The notes beneath the pieces are model-generated. The model was not told the DNA's origin. It saw only the letters and a program-made list of their open reading frames with translations, and ran no database searches. A stretch of DNA of 64,000 nucleotides from Alisma plantago-aquatica (lineage: Eukaryota > Streptophyta > Magnoliopsida > Alismatales > Alismataceae). Position numbers and translations under genes: made by a program. Position 1 is the first letter of the stretch. The number at the start of each line of letters is the position of its first letter. This document shows positions 11,801 to 24,503 of this stretch, one piece after another. The stretch spans positions 468,938,379 through 469,002,378 of the forward strand of contig OY856413.1 of the NCBI GenBank assembly GCA_963693085.1, given 5' to 3'.

Positions 11801-13212
11801 GGAAAGGAGATATGTTTGGATAATACTCAGAGGTAATGTCATCTGTTGAACAAGTTAAAGGTTGTTTGGTTAGCCAGTCTTGTCCTTGTTATAATAAAAG
11901 GATGGTGGTAGGACCTCAGATACATTTCTTTGGATAGGAAGGTAATGAAACCCTATTGAGAGTGGTTTAAAGGTTTCTAAAGAATCGATCTTGAGGAATC
12001 ATGACATATAGGAAATCATGATTGAAGATCACCATACACTGTGGTACTACCCAGATAGTAAATGACACTAGCACTTTGGATGCTTAAGATGAGGCTGCAG
12101 GTGGTATGTGGCCATGCATGACAGAAGGTGAAGGATGAGCACTGGTAACCCAGTGCATTGATATAGAGGATAAAGAGTTCCCGAGAGCGAATGGGAGTTC
12201 ATCACTATGGATGTTGTGATAGGTCTCCCCTGGACCAAGGAAGGTCGAGATGCAATATGGGTTATGGTAGATCACCTTACCTAGATGACATGAGAAGGAA
12301 AGAGTCATGTCAAGGGACAGATTTGGTTGAACTACTCATGAGAGAGATGGTTCAATTACACCATGAAGAGAGTTCAAAGGTTCTTGAGTTTAACCTAAAG
12401 GTTCCCTTCCAAAAGGTGGAAGTAGGTACATGTAGAACCCGATGTTAGTACAGTTTATCACCCCTAACTAATGGTTAGTATGATCCAGACTAAAGGGTTT
12501 GATGAGAGCATATGTGCTCATTCAGGGTGATAGCTAGAGATAGTTCTTGCCCTATGAAAGATGTGAAGATAACCACCATAGCCAGTATCAGGATTTAAAG
12601 AATCTTTGTAAGAGAGGTTGTGTCGGTCACCACTTCACTAAGGTGATGTTGGTGAAAGGACCACGTGATGGTTAGAAAAAGACCACAGTGTGTGTAGATG
12701 AAGTCTCTTTGATTGTGCAATGGCTGAAAGGAGCCTAGAGACAACAAGAGTCGTGAGCAGATGCAAAGTAGACTGACATGCAGTTCACTGTGGGAGAATA
12801 TGTGACATGAAAATCCGACCCCTCTAAGTTATAGCTAAGAGAGCTGAGTCCCTGATGCATGTGTTCTTTTGACATGGTTTGGTGCAGAAGGTAAGTTTGC
12901 CCTTACCCCTCAAGATAAAGTAATGTGTTATGAGTTCCATGTGTCCAATTTAGAGCACTATGTGAGGTACCCCGACCATGTGCTAGCAATGAACCTAGTG
13001 AGCCCCAAGGGAGGATGAAATGGCCTGAGTCACCTATGTAGTTTATAGACGCCAGGATGAAAGAACTCAGAGAAAAGAATATGTAATGATAAAGGTTCTT
13101 TGGAAGCGCCATGGGTAAGGTAAAGTCACGTAGGGGTCGTTGATGGACATGGAAAAGTCTTATCCTGAATTGTTTATTTGCTTGATAAGAATTTTGAGGA
13201 CAAAATTCCTAT
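8837..13212 (+). pseudogene. Element A degenerate gag-pol, integrase and chromodomain remnants
   Basis: No long frame survives in this 4.4 kb. The integrase core starts at 12192 in the frame reading WEFITMDVVIGLPWTKEGRD, then DAIWVMVDHLT, followed in another frame by DLVELLMREMVQLH. This matches the DxW-type core of Ty3/Gypsy integrase. A segment near 12940 (YVRYPDHVL) matches the linker before the chromodomain. The chromodomain itself, from about 13087, reads MIKVLWKRHG then MDMEKSYPEL, with stops between them. I could not place gag, protease or the RT catalytic motif with confidence; the first 3 kb looks heavily decayed. Its gene order agrees with elements B and D. Confidence 0.8.
13131..13133 (+). 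other. Stop codon replacing the conserved chromodomain Trp in element A
   Basis: Element B reads ACA TGG GAG here (ATWE, the usual chromodomain motif). Element A reads ACG TAG GGG, and element D also has TAG GGG at the same site (complement of 31142-31147). This is a defect shared by two independently inserted elements. Confidence 0.8.
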
Positions 13213-13225
13213 AAGAGGGGAAGGA
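13213..13225 (+). other. Element A polypurine tract
   Basis: AAGAGGGGAAGGA lies directly before the right LTR. It is the plus-strand primer site. Element B (23378-23390) and, in reverse, element D (31054-31070) have the same tract. Confidence 0.9.
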
Positions 13226-16200
13226 TGTTAAAGCCCCGATTTTTGGGTTCAATTAGTGAGAAATGTAATTTCTCATATTAAAGATAATTGAACAAATAAT
13301 GATATAATTTGTTTTGAATAAATGGATTTATTTTACAATAGCCTTGATGATTGTGTTGTGGGCTTTATTGGCTATTGGGCCCAATAACAAGGAAAAGATA
13401 AAAGAAACTCCATTATTAAATGAGTAAATAAGAAAATGGAGAAAAGAAAGATGTAGAAACCTCTAGAAGGCAAAGGAAGGTAATCTAAAGTTGGATTTCA
13501 TGCCACTTGGGTTCCTTGGGTTCCAAGGAGTCCTAAATTGCAAAGATAATGCAACAAGAAGAGAAAAGATCAATTAAATATTTCTTTATTAAGAAAGAAA
13601 TTGAAAACAATGATAAAATATGGGAAATAAGTGGAAAGAGGTATAATTGAGTTATCTTTGATAGATTTTGTATCCATACAGTTCCTAATGTTAAAAGGAA
13701 TTTTAATAAGGAAAAATAAAAGGAGAGATAAAGAGAAAGACCTTTTAAATCTTAAGAAAAGGAAATGATTGTGTTAGACATAATGTTAAGAATAAAGGAA
13801 GGAGGGATTATTCACCTTTTCTTGGAAGACAAATAAAAGAACAATATGTAGGTTCCCTAAAAGAAATAGAAACCATAGTTTAAAGAAAATAAGCAGTTTG
13901 GTATACAAAAAGATACTCAACTAAGACCGATAATTGGGAAGGACTTGATAAGTTTACATGCAGGGAGGATTAAGGTAACAGTGATATGGATAGCCTTATC
14001 TAATCTCTTCCAACATACGTTTCCTATACGAGGAGTCCCTATGCGTGTGTATATACATAGTTCCCCGATACTTGAGGGATACACAACCCACCATCATCTT
14101 TCCTCGTAATCTTGCATCCCTGACCCCTCCATGCAACTGAGAATCTTCCTGGTAGTTTTGATCTATGATCATTGGCCTGGCAAGAAACATCACAGCCACC
14201 ACAGAAGAGCAGCAAGCCATGGTTTTGGCAACGCCGGCGGCGGCTATGGTGGCCACCTCTGAAGTGTTGGCGCATCGCCCTTTACAGAAAGGTCCTCGCC
14301 GGGACAAGCCGTGGTCGAGTCGCTGAAGGCCGAGGTGGTTGCGACAACGGAAGACCCATCGCGAGAGGGAGGAGGCAACAGTAGGCGCTTCTTGTTCATA
14401 GGTCCAGGAAGGCTAGTTGCTGACAGTGTTGGAAGAGGAATCGAGGAGGGTATGGCGGTGGATGCTCCTTGTAGTGGTGGCAATGGTCGTCGACATTGTG
14501 AGGATGGAGAGAACACCCTGGTTCGACGTTGCGCAAAATCCACAGAGAACACACCGTCGATGCACGCAAGAGAGTACAAGGGAAGAGGACTTGGGTGGCG
14601 GTGATGGGACCGGAGATGATGATTGGTGCCATCAGACGCATTGCACCAAGCATCGAGATCACGAAGGCATGCATGGTTGTGGTTGCTCTAGGATGGGGCT
14701 CAGCGGCGTCGTGCGCTCGCGCAAGATGCCGTCGCGAGGAGAGGGACAGGGTTCTGTCAAAGGACTTGAATAGCCCTGGAGCACATGTAAGGCAGTAAGG
14801 GCAAATATGACATTTAGTTATGTTTTTAAGTGCTTGCTTGTGTGGCCTTGCGTCAAGCCTGCATGGCTAATAAGACTCTAGCAAACGCTGACGAGTCAGC
14901 AGATGATTGGTCCAAATCAATTTAGCTTGCAAAATGTGTAGTTAATTATTGGTAACTCAGAATATATCGAAACTATATATCAAATTGCTCAGGAAAATGA
15001 GATGAATCCAATAAAAATAATATTAAAGATTGATTCCATTCCTCATTGCAAAAGTACTATAAATTGATGAAAAGTACATTAAAGTTAGTCTAAAAACCCT
15101 ATTTGTGATTAAATGTTGAATCTAGTATTAATAACCCGTTGAATGATAATGTTAGATTCGAACCTGATCTAGATGAAATTTGCATGATTTAGGGTTTTTA
15201 CCCAATATGAGAATAATTAAGTATTTAGAAACCCTAATTTAGGGTAAAAGAGGATAAGATCATATATGATTTGAAAAAGGTGAAAATACATTGTTAAATG
15301 ATAGTTCTAATTATTTTGAGTACAAAAGTCCTTAATTCTAGATAAATTCCCTATATGTAGTAATTAGGGTTTTCTCATGAATAAAAGGTAGAATTAATGG
15401 TAAATTGCATTCATATGTTAATTAGACTGTAATGAACTTTGAATTGATGATAAATGCATATAATGATCTTGTCATGGATTAAAAGGATAAAATAGTAGCT
15501 TTAATGAAAAGAAGCTTAATGAAATTAATTGATGATTAATGTGCCTGTATAATGAAAATAGGGTTATATGTTGTTAAGATAACCTTAATATTGAAGAAAA
15601 GATGAGATGATTAGGGTTTATGAGTAAGGGCATAAAATTAGGGTTTAATATGGTAAAAGATGAAGGGAAACCCTAATTGCAAAATGAAACTGTAAAATGG
15701 ATACAAAAACCCTAGAAAGTGAATCCAAGTCAAAAAAGTAGATTCTTGATAAAGTGTGTAATAAATAGAATGCATACTCTTTTCAGGAATTATGTGATTG
15801 TTGAATTGCTTGCTTGGATTGCTTCCTTGGTTGGAATTGCTTAATGTTTGTGAAATCATCAAATCAGGTATGTGGTTACGCTTATGAATAATCGCTCCAG
15901 TTTCATGGAGATTCCCGAAGTATTATCGGTTGCTTGAAAATAACTATTGGATTTCTATTTATTTCATGCAACTATAAAGTGACTATGATTATCTCTATAA
16001 ATGTGCATATATAACTGGCTAGATCCGGGTCCACCTATGTTTCTTTGAAAAGGCTAAAAAAGGGGTAATCCTAAAGCAAGGTCTAGGTTATCGTGAGTTA
16101 GAAACTGGGCTACCTACGTGTAGTGCCATGAGACTCTTTAGCATACCCTGAGTTAAGCAGTGGTCTACCTATGAGTAGTTCCATGTGACTCAACCCTAGA

Positions 16201-16698
16201 AACTGGTTCACTTGATAGGTGGATCATGAGGGGTTTAATGGGGACAACACAGAGGATAGGGTACTCTTGGATCGGGGAGTTATATCTAAAATGTAATCTC
16301 GGTTGTTAAACGATTAATTGAATGATTACATTGTTAACATATTTACATGATTATTGTTTCCCCCACATACCAACTTCGACTAACCGATGTTTTGTTTGTC
16401 GGCGTTTTAGGTACAAGCCAAAAGGACAAATAGTAAATCGTCATATTGTGAAATACATGAAATAAAATACAAGGAGGATTAGTTAGAGTAGAATCCATAA
16501 GTGGATAGAAGTTTAGAGATCCAAGTTTTCAAAAAGGTATGCAAAAGTTTATTTTCTTACAGCTTTTCAGTTTAGTCTGTTAAAATTTAATAATTATTCT
16601 TGGTTAAGTGTCGAACCTTTGATCCGGAAATTATGGGTGTGGCTTCTACTTCTCTTTCTCCCTTAATTGGGGGGTTATCGTAAGGTGAGGTCGTAACA
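13226..16698 (+). repeat. Element A 3' LTR (3,473 bp)
   Basis: Starts TGTTAAAGCC and ends GTAACA, parallel to 5326-8822. It repeats the TATA-like box (about 14050), the GC-rich segment, the telomere-like motif cluster (about 15096-15715) and the candidate intron (15868-16410). A block present near 7230-7260 in the left LTR is missing here. Confidence 0.93.
15868..16410 (+). other. Candidate leader intron repeated in the element A 3' LTR
   Basis: Same donor (CAG|GTATGTGG) and acceptor (GGCGTTTTAG) as at 7993-8535, and the same length of 543 bp. Confidence 0.4.
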
Positions 16699-16703
16699 AT
16701 AAC
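16699..16703. repeat. Target-site duplication of element A, right copy (ATAAC)
   Basis: Follows the right LTR directly and matches 5321-5325. Confidence 0.93.
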
Positions 16704-19700
16704 CCTAAACAAATATGCTACATATATGTATTACATCTTTTATTATGCCATGGGGAATTTGAATCGTACCATCCAAAGTCCAACCAACCCCTGTAAAGGG
16801 ATATTCAGTTCCATACACGATCTAGGAGTGCCAGTATCCTAAGATCTCTTCCTCTCGGTCAGTATGAGTAAAAAGGTAGGAACATATCAGTCAAATAGTA
16901 AAACAATGACATATAGTCCTGTAACTAACCCACCTTGGTACAGGTCACGACGCTAGCATCTAGGGTATTCAAAACCCTCTAATCTGAGGTACAACCACGG
17001 TTGTCCTCAATCACATCAGATGTATGAGGCATTACCATAGCCATATTCCACAACCTACATTGTGGATGACAAGGATATATCCTCAACTTGCCACCCCCAC
17101 ATACTCAACAATATGCGCTCTGAGTTTTCCTTAGGAATACTCGTTCACCATCCAACAAGTTTTGACACTGAAGATGGCTCTTCGGCACAGAGCACTACAT
17201 GATTAGGGTTGCACTTGATTAGTTATGCCAATTGGGTGAATTAAGGCTACATCAAACAAGTGGACATACAAACCCTAATTCACTTCTATCAAGCATATAA
17301 ATATCACAACTTTTAAAAGATATAAAACGTGTGAAACTTAATTTCTCATCTCATCATTACATGGTACTATTCACTTTCCATTCATCAGACCACACTAGTT
17401 ATCATACTATCACAAGATATAGATCCTTTTTTACAATATCACATGGTATCAACCCTTATCAACATAAGAGGATTACACCACATCCAGGGCTCAACCATGC
17501 CCAAAGGTCATTAAGACCATCATACTATCACAGGATATAAATCATTTTCACATTATAACATGGTATCAACCCTTATCAACACAAAAGTATTAAACCTCAT
17601 TTAGGGCTCAACCATGCCCAAAGGTCATTATGACCATCATATTATTCCCTACAAGATCATCATTAGCTTTGCATGCCTTATAACAAGGCTCAACAACATC
17701 AGTTACATATAATACACCTTATCAACACAATTGCATTAATGAGCTAGGAGATATTCATAAACAATCATAGAAATGTTATATTAACATTAATAAAATTGCT
17801 TTATTACATCAACGTGCAAGGAATCTAGATATTATTAACCCTCATCATATTCATAATGCACTTGTTTAGCGTAAAAAAGTGTCAACCATGTGGCTATGAT
17901 AACCACCAATTAACATATTAAGGTTATGATCATATTAAGGAGGTTATTCCACCATCATTCCATCATATAAGAATGTTAAATATGACTACTCATTTTTATC
18001 TATTTGCATTAGAGTTAGGTTTAACAAGATAAATTATATTAATGTTAAAAATCAACACTTATAGCCAAACCCTCACTCGCGGAATCCCCATTGGATCATG
18101 GATGCATAAGGTGAAGCATCACCATCACATTCCATACCATTATTGAGTATGAACCCACACATAAATCAAGGTGTAACCATCAGGTTATAGCATACTAGGA
18201 TTTCAACAACAGTAACAAAGTACTCCATGATTGTATTAGTCATTCAAGGACTATTCATACCCAATTACCATCATTTGGTTATATTAAAGCTAGGTATAAC
18301 AAGTAATACCTAATTAGGGTTACCCATTAATTCATTATGGTGATTATAAATCATAATCATAGGAGGGAAAGGGTAATACTACAAGTTTAAGGCATTGAAA
18401 CATCAAATTCTCATCATCAGAATCATAAGATTACACTACACACTTCACCCAAAATATTGGGAATATTGAGGCATCAACTTCTAACCATTAACTATTGTAA
18501 AGGTAAAGTCATTGGTCGTTTACATAAGTAAATACCTTGATTGAACCATCTATGATGTTATTGAGTTTTGATCTATAAAAATCACCATTTGACCCTAGAC
18601 ATCCTTTGATTAACAATAATAAGGGTTCTGTTGAGAATAGGGTAAGACCCACAATCGACTGTTCATTTAAAACAAGCCATCCATTGTCAACAAGTAAGCT
18701 CCTTAAGTTGATCATATAAAGGAAACCATCTAAATCACATTATTAGGACCAACATATTCCATTAGCCATCATTCCACTTTATTGGAGTAATAAACATTAG
18801 ATATTGACCATTGGGTCAAGTTCATATGTTAAACCATCAATTACAGTATAGGTCCGACCATTGCATCAAGTGATCCGAAAAACCATTGGTATAAGGTTTA
18901 ATTGATGCTAAAACTATATGATTAACTCACCATAGGTTGTGGAGACTTGATGCACCATCATTAGTGACCATTTATTCACCATAAGTTGTTAGATCGGCAC
19001 TATATTCATTAATCAACATCAAATATTAAGCTAATGTCATCATTGATTGATAACATCAGTAGGGTACTTAATAATTGATCATTAAACTTCTAGTTGATCC
19101 AAAATATGACCTAAGGGGGTGACCATAGGTTGTCACCATCATCTAACATCTTTGATCCCAATCATCAGTTGTCATGAAGACAACACCATAGGGTTGTTGC
19201 AATGGTACCATCATCGGGTCATGGGTTTATAGAAGAAATCAGCTTTTAACCCTAAAATTGACCATTTGTCGATAGGTGCTTAGCACCATAGCTTGTCAAA
19301 CCAACCTGATCCAAGTCATATTATACCTTAGGAATAATGTACACATGATCACAGGTTCATCTAGAACTGAAATCAAAATAGGGAATATTATAAAAATCAA
19401 CAACTCAAGCATAGCTTTTTAGTGCACGGATCATCATTTTCAAGAAAGAACATGATCTAGAAAGCTTATGGTAAGAAATAAACGTGGATCAAGCTATAAA
19501 AATTGCCTCTAATTATAAGATAAACTCCCAAACAGAAGAAAACACAAGAAGGTAGGGTAGGAAATCAAAGCATAAGCTATGAACTCATCCATCTAGCACC
19601 TTTCTTCATCAATGAGAAAAACCTAAGCATAAGGAGTAAGAAAGGTTGGGTTTTAGAGCTTTAGAGAAATTTATACCATGGAATAGCAAGGTTCCAACCG

Positions 19701-20512
19701 GGAGAAAGGTAGGATTAAGGTTAAAAAAGAAATAATGGAGGAAAGAATGAGACTCTTACTCTTTTAGTTCAAGATATGGAAGCTATTCAAACCCTAAAAG
19801 GAAGTCAATTGCAACCTAGATTCTTTTTCCAAGAAGATCCCCTCTTTCTTCTTCCATCGATAGGAAATTCATAGAAGCATAGAGGGAGAATGAGGTTCAT
19901 AGAAGGAGGGAAGTGGTGGAGAGAAAATGTCTTGTTTTGGTGCTTAGGGATAAGTATATGAAACTTTAAGATAAAGAAAAAGAAAAAGTTGAAGGTCTAG
20001 TATCTTTCCAAGTGTCCATGGACTTGAACTATAAGAATATACAAGAACACACACAAGAAGATCCCTCACCATCTATAGAGACATGCTTATCCATCATTTC
20101 TTGAATTTCCAAGCAAAACAATTAATTCATTAGTTGATAACTACTAAAGGTAGCTCATCCAGGAAGGGGTAAACCCTAAAATACCCTTAAAGAAAATATC
20201 TTCAAACCAAGGATTAAATAGGTGTCACATGGATCAACAAGCTCAAGAATGATGAGAGAATATCCAAGGAACATAACGCAAGTGATAAATTACAAATAAA
20301 ACCTCTCAATTGGGTAAATTATAGAAAATCCAAAATGTACATAAAATTACATAGCTTGCTCAAATAGTGTCCAAATTGGACCAAATTTGCAAATTAAGCT
20401 TATATTATGATTTCAAAAGCTTATCAAAAGGTTAGATAAGGATTATAAGAATTTAATTATGATAATTAAGCTTATTCAACTCATTAAGCAAGTTTAGGGG
20501 CCTTACAACAAC
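16704..20512 (-). mobile_element. Element C: probable LTR remnant of a minus-strand element
   Basis: AT-rich, without coding potential. Its right edge on the minus strand reads TGTTGTAAGGCCCC, which looks like the start of a plant Gypsy LTR, and the DNA switches abruptly to Tekay-like internal sequence just after it. Minus-strand reading then gives a TATA-like stretch (about 19945-19960), a pyrimidine-rich leader (about 19840-19930) and scattered AAACCCTA motifs, as in LTR promoter and leader regions. No primer site or second LTR is visible, so this may be a solo or truncated LTR. Element A lies in its left part. Confidence 0.42.
17401..17636. repeat. Two tandem units of about 118 bp
   Basis: The segment from 17401 (ATCATACTATCACA...) repeats from 17519 with scattered changes. 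Both units contain ATGGTATCAACCCTTATCAA and CTCAACCATGCCCAAAGG. It lies within element C. Confidence 0.8.
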
Positions 20513-23377
20513 CTTGAGGAATGACGAATAGGTATGACATACCAAGGAACTTAGAATGGCTTGGTAGGATGTATTCTTGCTAGATAAGTGCATAAGAAGC
20601 ATGATAGAAGCTATGCATATATATGATGATGTAAACCTTGGAGATAAGACCATTTTGTGACCTTTTTTACTATCAAGAGATAGTTTTCTCCCATTCTGGG
20701 AAGGGACCCTTCATGTTGGAGTGAGCACCAACTCTAGTGTAGGTTTGAGGTAAACCTTACGAGGTCACTTATAAGAGATCGATGAGATAAGTGGAAATCA
20801 CATGGTATGAGCACGAATCTATAGACCCATGTGTGACCATCTCTAAGGGGCATGAGGATATGTTGCCATGGAGGTAACTTGTATGGGGCCAGACCAAGAT
20901 ATGTAGGTTTCCATGATCCCTATGAAAGGACGTAAGTTTAACCATGCATGCCTAGAGGGATTATGGATATATGGGTGAGGATTCAAGTTTGAGATGTACC
21001 ATGATGGAATCCTAAGTCAATACTCAAGTTAGGTAGGGACAATACTGATGGGAGTAGCAATTATATATTCCCTAGATGCACAAGACCATAGGGTTGGCAG
21101 GTAACATCTACCTTTGCCCGAGGCCCATGGGTTATGAGGTTGGACACCTTCTTGGGTTCATGGGGCCTAAGGGGTAAAAGTGAGATGCACTCCTTAGATG
21201 CATAAGGGCCAGATCACCCCAAAGGTACCGACACCCTAGGGACCTTGAGGTAATGACTAAGGATTGTACATAAGAGAGATGTTATGACCCAAGAGTGTTT
21301 GGGAACAACCTTTCCATGGATGTAAACATAGGTTGGATATTTTCATGATGTGGAGACGTGTGATGTATGTTTCAACTTAAAGGATAATGGCAATGTGTGA
21401 TGCACCATCTCTACTCGTGGAACGAGATGAACTCTATATTTGGTCAACAACCAAATGCTTATTTCATCTTGTTATGGGTGTGAGAGATAGGACACAATGC
21501 ATTCCATGTACTAAAGATAGAGGTAATATGAGTCAAAACCCTTCTGTGATGTTTGAGGATTGAATGGAGTACCACACCCTTTGGAGCATATGTTGGATAT
21601 GTTATTTGAGAGCATATGAAGAGCAAGGGTAATATGGGAACGTACCTATCCATAGTAGTTTGGAATATATGAGTCATAAGTTTGGGTTTGACAACCGAGA
21701 TGTTGAGCTCAAAGTTTTCTTGGCTCAGTTAGACCTAAACCCGAGACATGGCTGACTAGTATATGAAGGTTTATGTTTTCACCATCACCTAGCACATAAG
21801 GAAACTAAGGTGGTAGCAGATACTCTTAGCCAAGACACAGCTCAGGTATATAGATGTCTTGTTTGGCCAATATAGAGGTTGACAGAGGTTGATAGGTGAA
21901 TCCTTCCATTGTTAGAAAATGAGACCTATTTGGATAACATCTAGAAGATATAATAAGACATGTTGGTCGAGTTGGTGGATACTCGGTTAGCCATCCCAGA
22001 GCTTGATGAGATAGAAGGATGATTGTAAGAACCTCAAATACACCTCTCAGGAAAAGGAAGGTGGTGAAACCCACTACTAGAGTGTTTTAGGGTTTCTGAG
22101 GAGTCAAGCTTGAAGAATCAAGTCACGCAAGATGTTCATGATTTTTAAAGTAAATTATACACCATCGTACTACCAAGATGGTTAAGTTTTGCAGTGCTAC
22201 CTGGAGGAAGTATATAGAGTGGCATGTGGCATGTCACCATACATACCATAGGGTGAAGGCCAAACACTAGTAATCTAGTAAGTCGCTACAAATAATGAGG
22301 AATACCCAAGATGGAATGGGAGCGGATCACCATGGACATTGTGGTGAGTCTCCCCTAGATCAAGAGAGGTTAGGATGCAATATGGGTTATGCTAGATCGC
22401 CTTACCAATTTGACCTAATTCCTTTCCTAAGAGAGAGCACTGTCGGTGTGGCAGACCTGGTTGAACTATATATATGAGAGAGAGAGAGATAGTTCAACTA
22501 CACCATGATCTGAGTTCAATATTTTGAGCATGACCTCAAGTTCACTTCCATGTTGTGGAAGTAGGTGTAAGAAGAACTTGATGCTAGATTGAAGTTGAGT
22601 ACAACATATCACCCCTGACCAATGGACATTCAAGAGAGTATGATTCAGAATTTAGACGGTCTGATGAGAGCATGTGTGCTCGTTCAGGGTGATACATGGG
22701 AGCATTTCCTTCCCCTAGTAGAGTTTGCTTGTTATGATAGCCACCACAGCCAGTATCAGGATGTAAGAAGCTCTGTAAGAGAGGTTGTGTCGGTCACCAT
22801 TGCACTAGGATGATGTCAGTGAGAGGACCTTGGGAAGGTCAGAGAGACCATAGTGTATGCATATGAAGTCACTTGGATTAAGAAATGGCTGAGAAAGCTC
22901 AGGGGTGACAAGATTTGTGAGCTGATGCGAAGCAGACTGACATGCAGTTCACTATGGGTGAATATATGTTATGAAAACACAACCCCTCTAAGATATAGCT
23001 GAGGAAGCTGAGTCCCTGATACATAGGTCCATTTAAGATGGATTGGTGGAGTTTCCTATGTTTAGCCTTACCCCTCGGGATAATATGATGTATGATGTGT
23101 TCCATGAGTCCGATCTAGGGCACTATGTGATGTACCCGAGCCATGTATTGAGCCATTAACCTAGTAAGCTTCAAGGGAGGCTGAAATTTTTTGTGTCACC
23201 TATGCGGATTCTAGATACCAAGGTAAAAGAACTCAGATGTCAGAATATAAGATGATAAAGGTTCTTTGGAAGTACCATAGAGAGGATGAAGCCACATGGG
23301 AGCCAACGATGGACATGGGAAAGTCTTATCCTGATTGTTTGTATGTTTGGTGGAATTCTAAGGGCAAATTTTCCTAT
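20513..23377 (+). pseudogene. Element B pol remnants: RNase H end, integrase, chromodomain
   Basis: Recognisable pieces lie in order. Near 21800 KVVADTLSQD matches the end of Gypsy RNase H. From about 22315 the integrase core reads WERITMDIVVSLP, then DAIWVMLDRL, with two stops. At 22622-22813 an open stretch reads ESMIQNLDGLMRACVLVQGD, then WEHFLPLVEFACYDSHHSQY, matching the integrase segment around the catalytic Glu. At 23237-23345 the chromodomain is intact: KVLWKYHREDEATWEP, then MDMGKSYPDCLY. This is the best-preserved chromodomain of the three Tekay-like copies. Confidence 0.82.
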
Positions 23378-23645
23378 AAGAGGGGAAGGATATTACAACC
23401 CCAAATTTGGGGTTCATATGGTTGGAAATGCAATTTCCCTGATAAATGTATGATTAGGGAAATTGTATGATTTATGTGTATTGAATGGATTTCATTCCCT
23501 TTGTGAATGTGATTTCATGGATCATAATATGTTAATGAGTCCAATATGATTAAAAGAAAAAGTGGAAATCAAATAATGCATTAAGGTGGAAATTTGAGAT
23601 AATGATGAAAATATGAGAAATAGGTGGAAATATGTATGATTGAAT

Positions 23646-24054
23646 CATACGAAAGAATCACTAAATGCAGATATTAAGCTGATTTCTGAAGAGGTGCGAT
23701 GTTGCATGGTGTCAGACGATGAACTTTTGTGATGTTGTTGATGTGTACATCTATGTTGAAATTGAGTATAGAATATACATGGACATGATCTATGTTCTAT
23801 CTTATGAAATCAACAAACTAGAAGAACTAAACCACTACATTGTAGCATCAAATCCATCACCAAACCCAGGATATCATATCCAATATGTTATAACTCGATG
23901 TATCAACGAATCATAGGCTTACATGTACTATAGACTATTGACCAATTTCAACTAAACTAGTTTGTTTTCTATTGAACACTATTGGATATATGTTGTGTTG
24001 TGCTTTGATATATCTTTTTGAGTTTAAGTGGTTGATCTGTGACAAATACATTTT
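23646..24054. repeat. 409-bp dispersed repeat, copy 1 (inside LTR of B)
   Basis: From CATACGAAAG to ACATTTT this segment matches 53884-54292 over equal length with few differences. It has no visible terminal inverted repeats, and I found no clear target duplication. A weak open frame at 23719-23916 is partly kept in the other copy (53924-54109), but I recognise no domain. Confidence 0.8.
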
Positions 24055-24490
24055 AAAGTTATTATGGACTTTCCTCTAAAATTTGGAATCAAACGGATAA
24101 GCGATTTAGGAGATACATTTTTTTTAATATTTCCTAAAGTGAGAAGGACATCATTAAATGTCATAGTTATTTTCAATTTGGGAGACTATGGTCCAGCCCA
24201 TTACAATGTCACACACATTTTGTTCCCTAGGATCAGGATCCAGTGATCAAAATATCATCACCTAGCTTGGGCTATTTTTGGAAATCTATTAACAGGGAGT
24301 CGTGATGCTATCGAGAACTATCCTTTAGCTCTCTGCCACCTCCTCTCCTAAAAACTCTCCCATCATGTAGGGGAGGGAGGTAGTTCCAGACTCAAACAAC
24401 CCTGGTTTGCTGGGTTTTCAGGAGGATTTGAGGGAGTTCCCAAATCATTTGGAAGATAGACTCTGACAACCTTTGGACCGCACTCGCCAT

Positions 24491-24503
24491 GCCTATATAA
24501 GGC
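24491..24503 (+). promoter_or_regulatory. Probable TATA box of element B LTR
   Basis: GCCTATATAAGGC is a canonical plant TATA box. It lies upstream of a GC-richer stretch at about 24540-24750, the same arrangement as in the LTRs of A and D. Confidence 0.65.

Larger units (their letters stand above)
5326..16698 (+). mobile_element. Element A: Tekay/Del-like chromovirus LTR retrotransposon, degenerate
   Basis: Complete 11.4-kb LTR retrotransposon with two ~3.5-kb LTRs, a primer-binding site matching initiator tRNA-Met, a polypurine tract and a 5-bp target duplication. The internal region (~4.4 kb) keeps recognisable integrase and chromodomain remnants but no long reading frame. Very long LTRs, a Met primer site and a C-terminal chromodomain point to the Tekay (Del) chromovirus lineage of Ty3/Gypsy. 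The LTRs differ by scattered substitutions and a small indel near 7230-7260, so the insertion is not recent. It lies inside the block 4496-5320/16704-20512. Confidence 0.92.

Noticed and set aside
22622..22813. A free-standing 63-codon gene.
   Set aside because: It reads as the part of Gypsy integrase around the catalytic Glu and is a remnant of element B.
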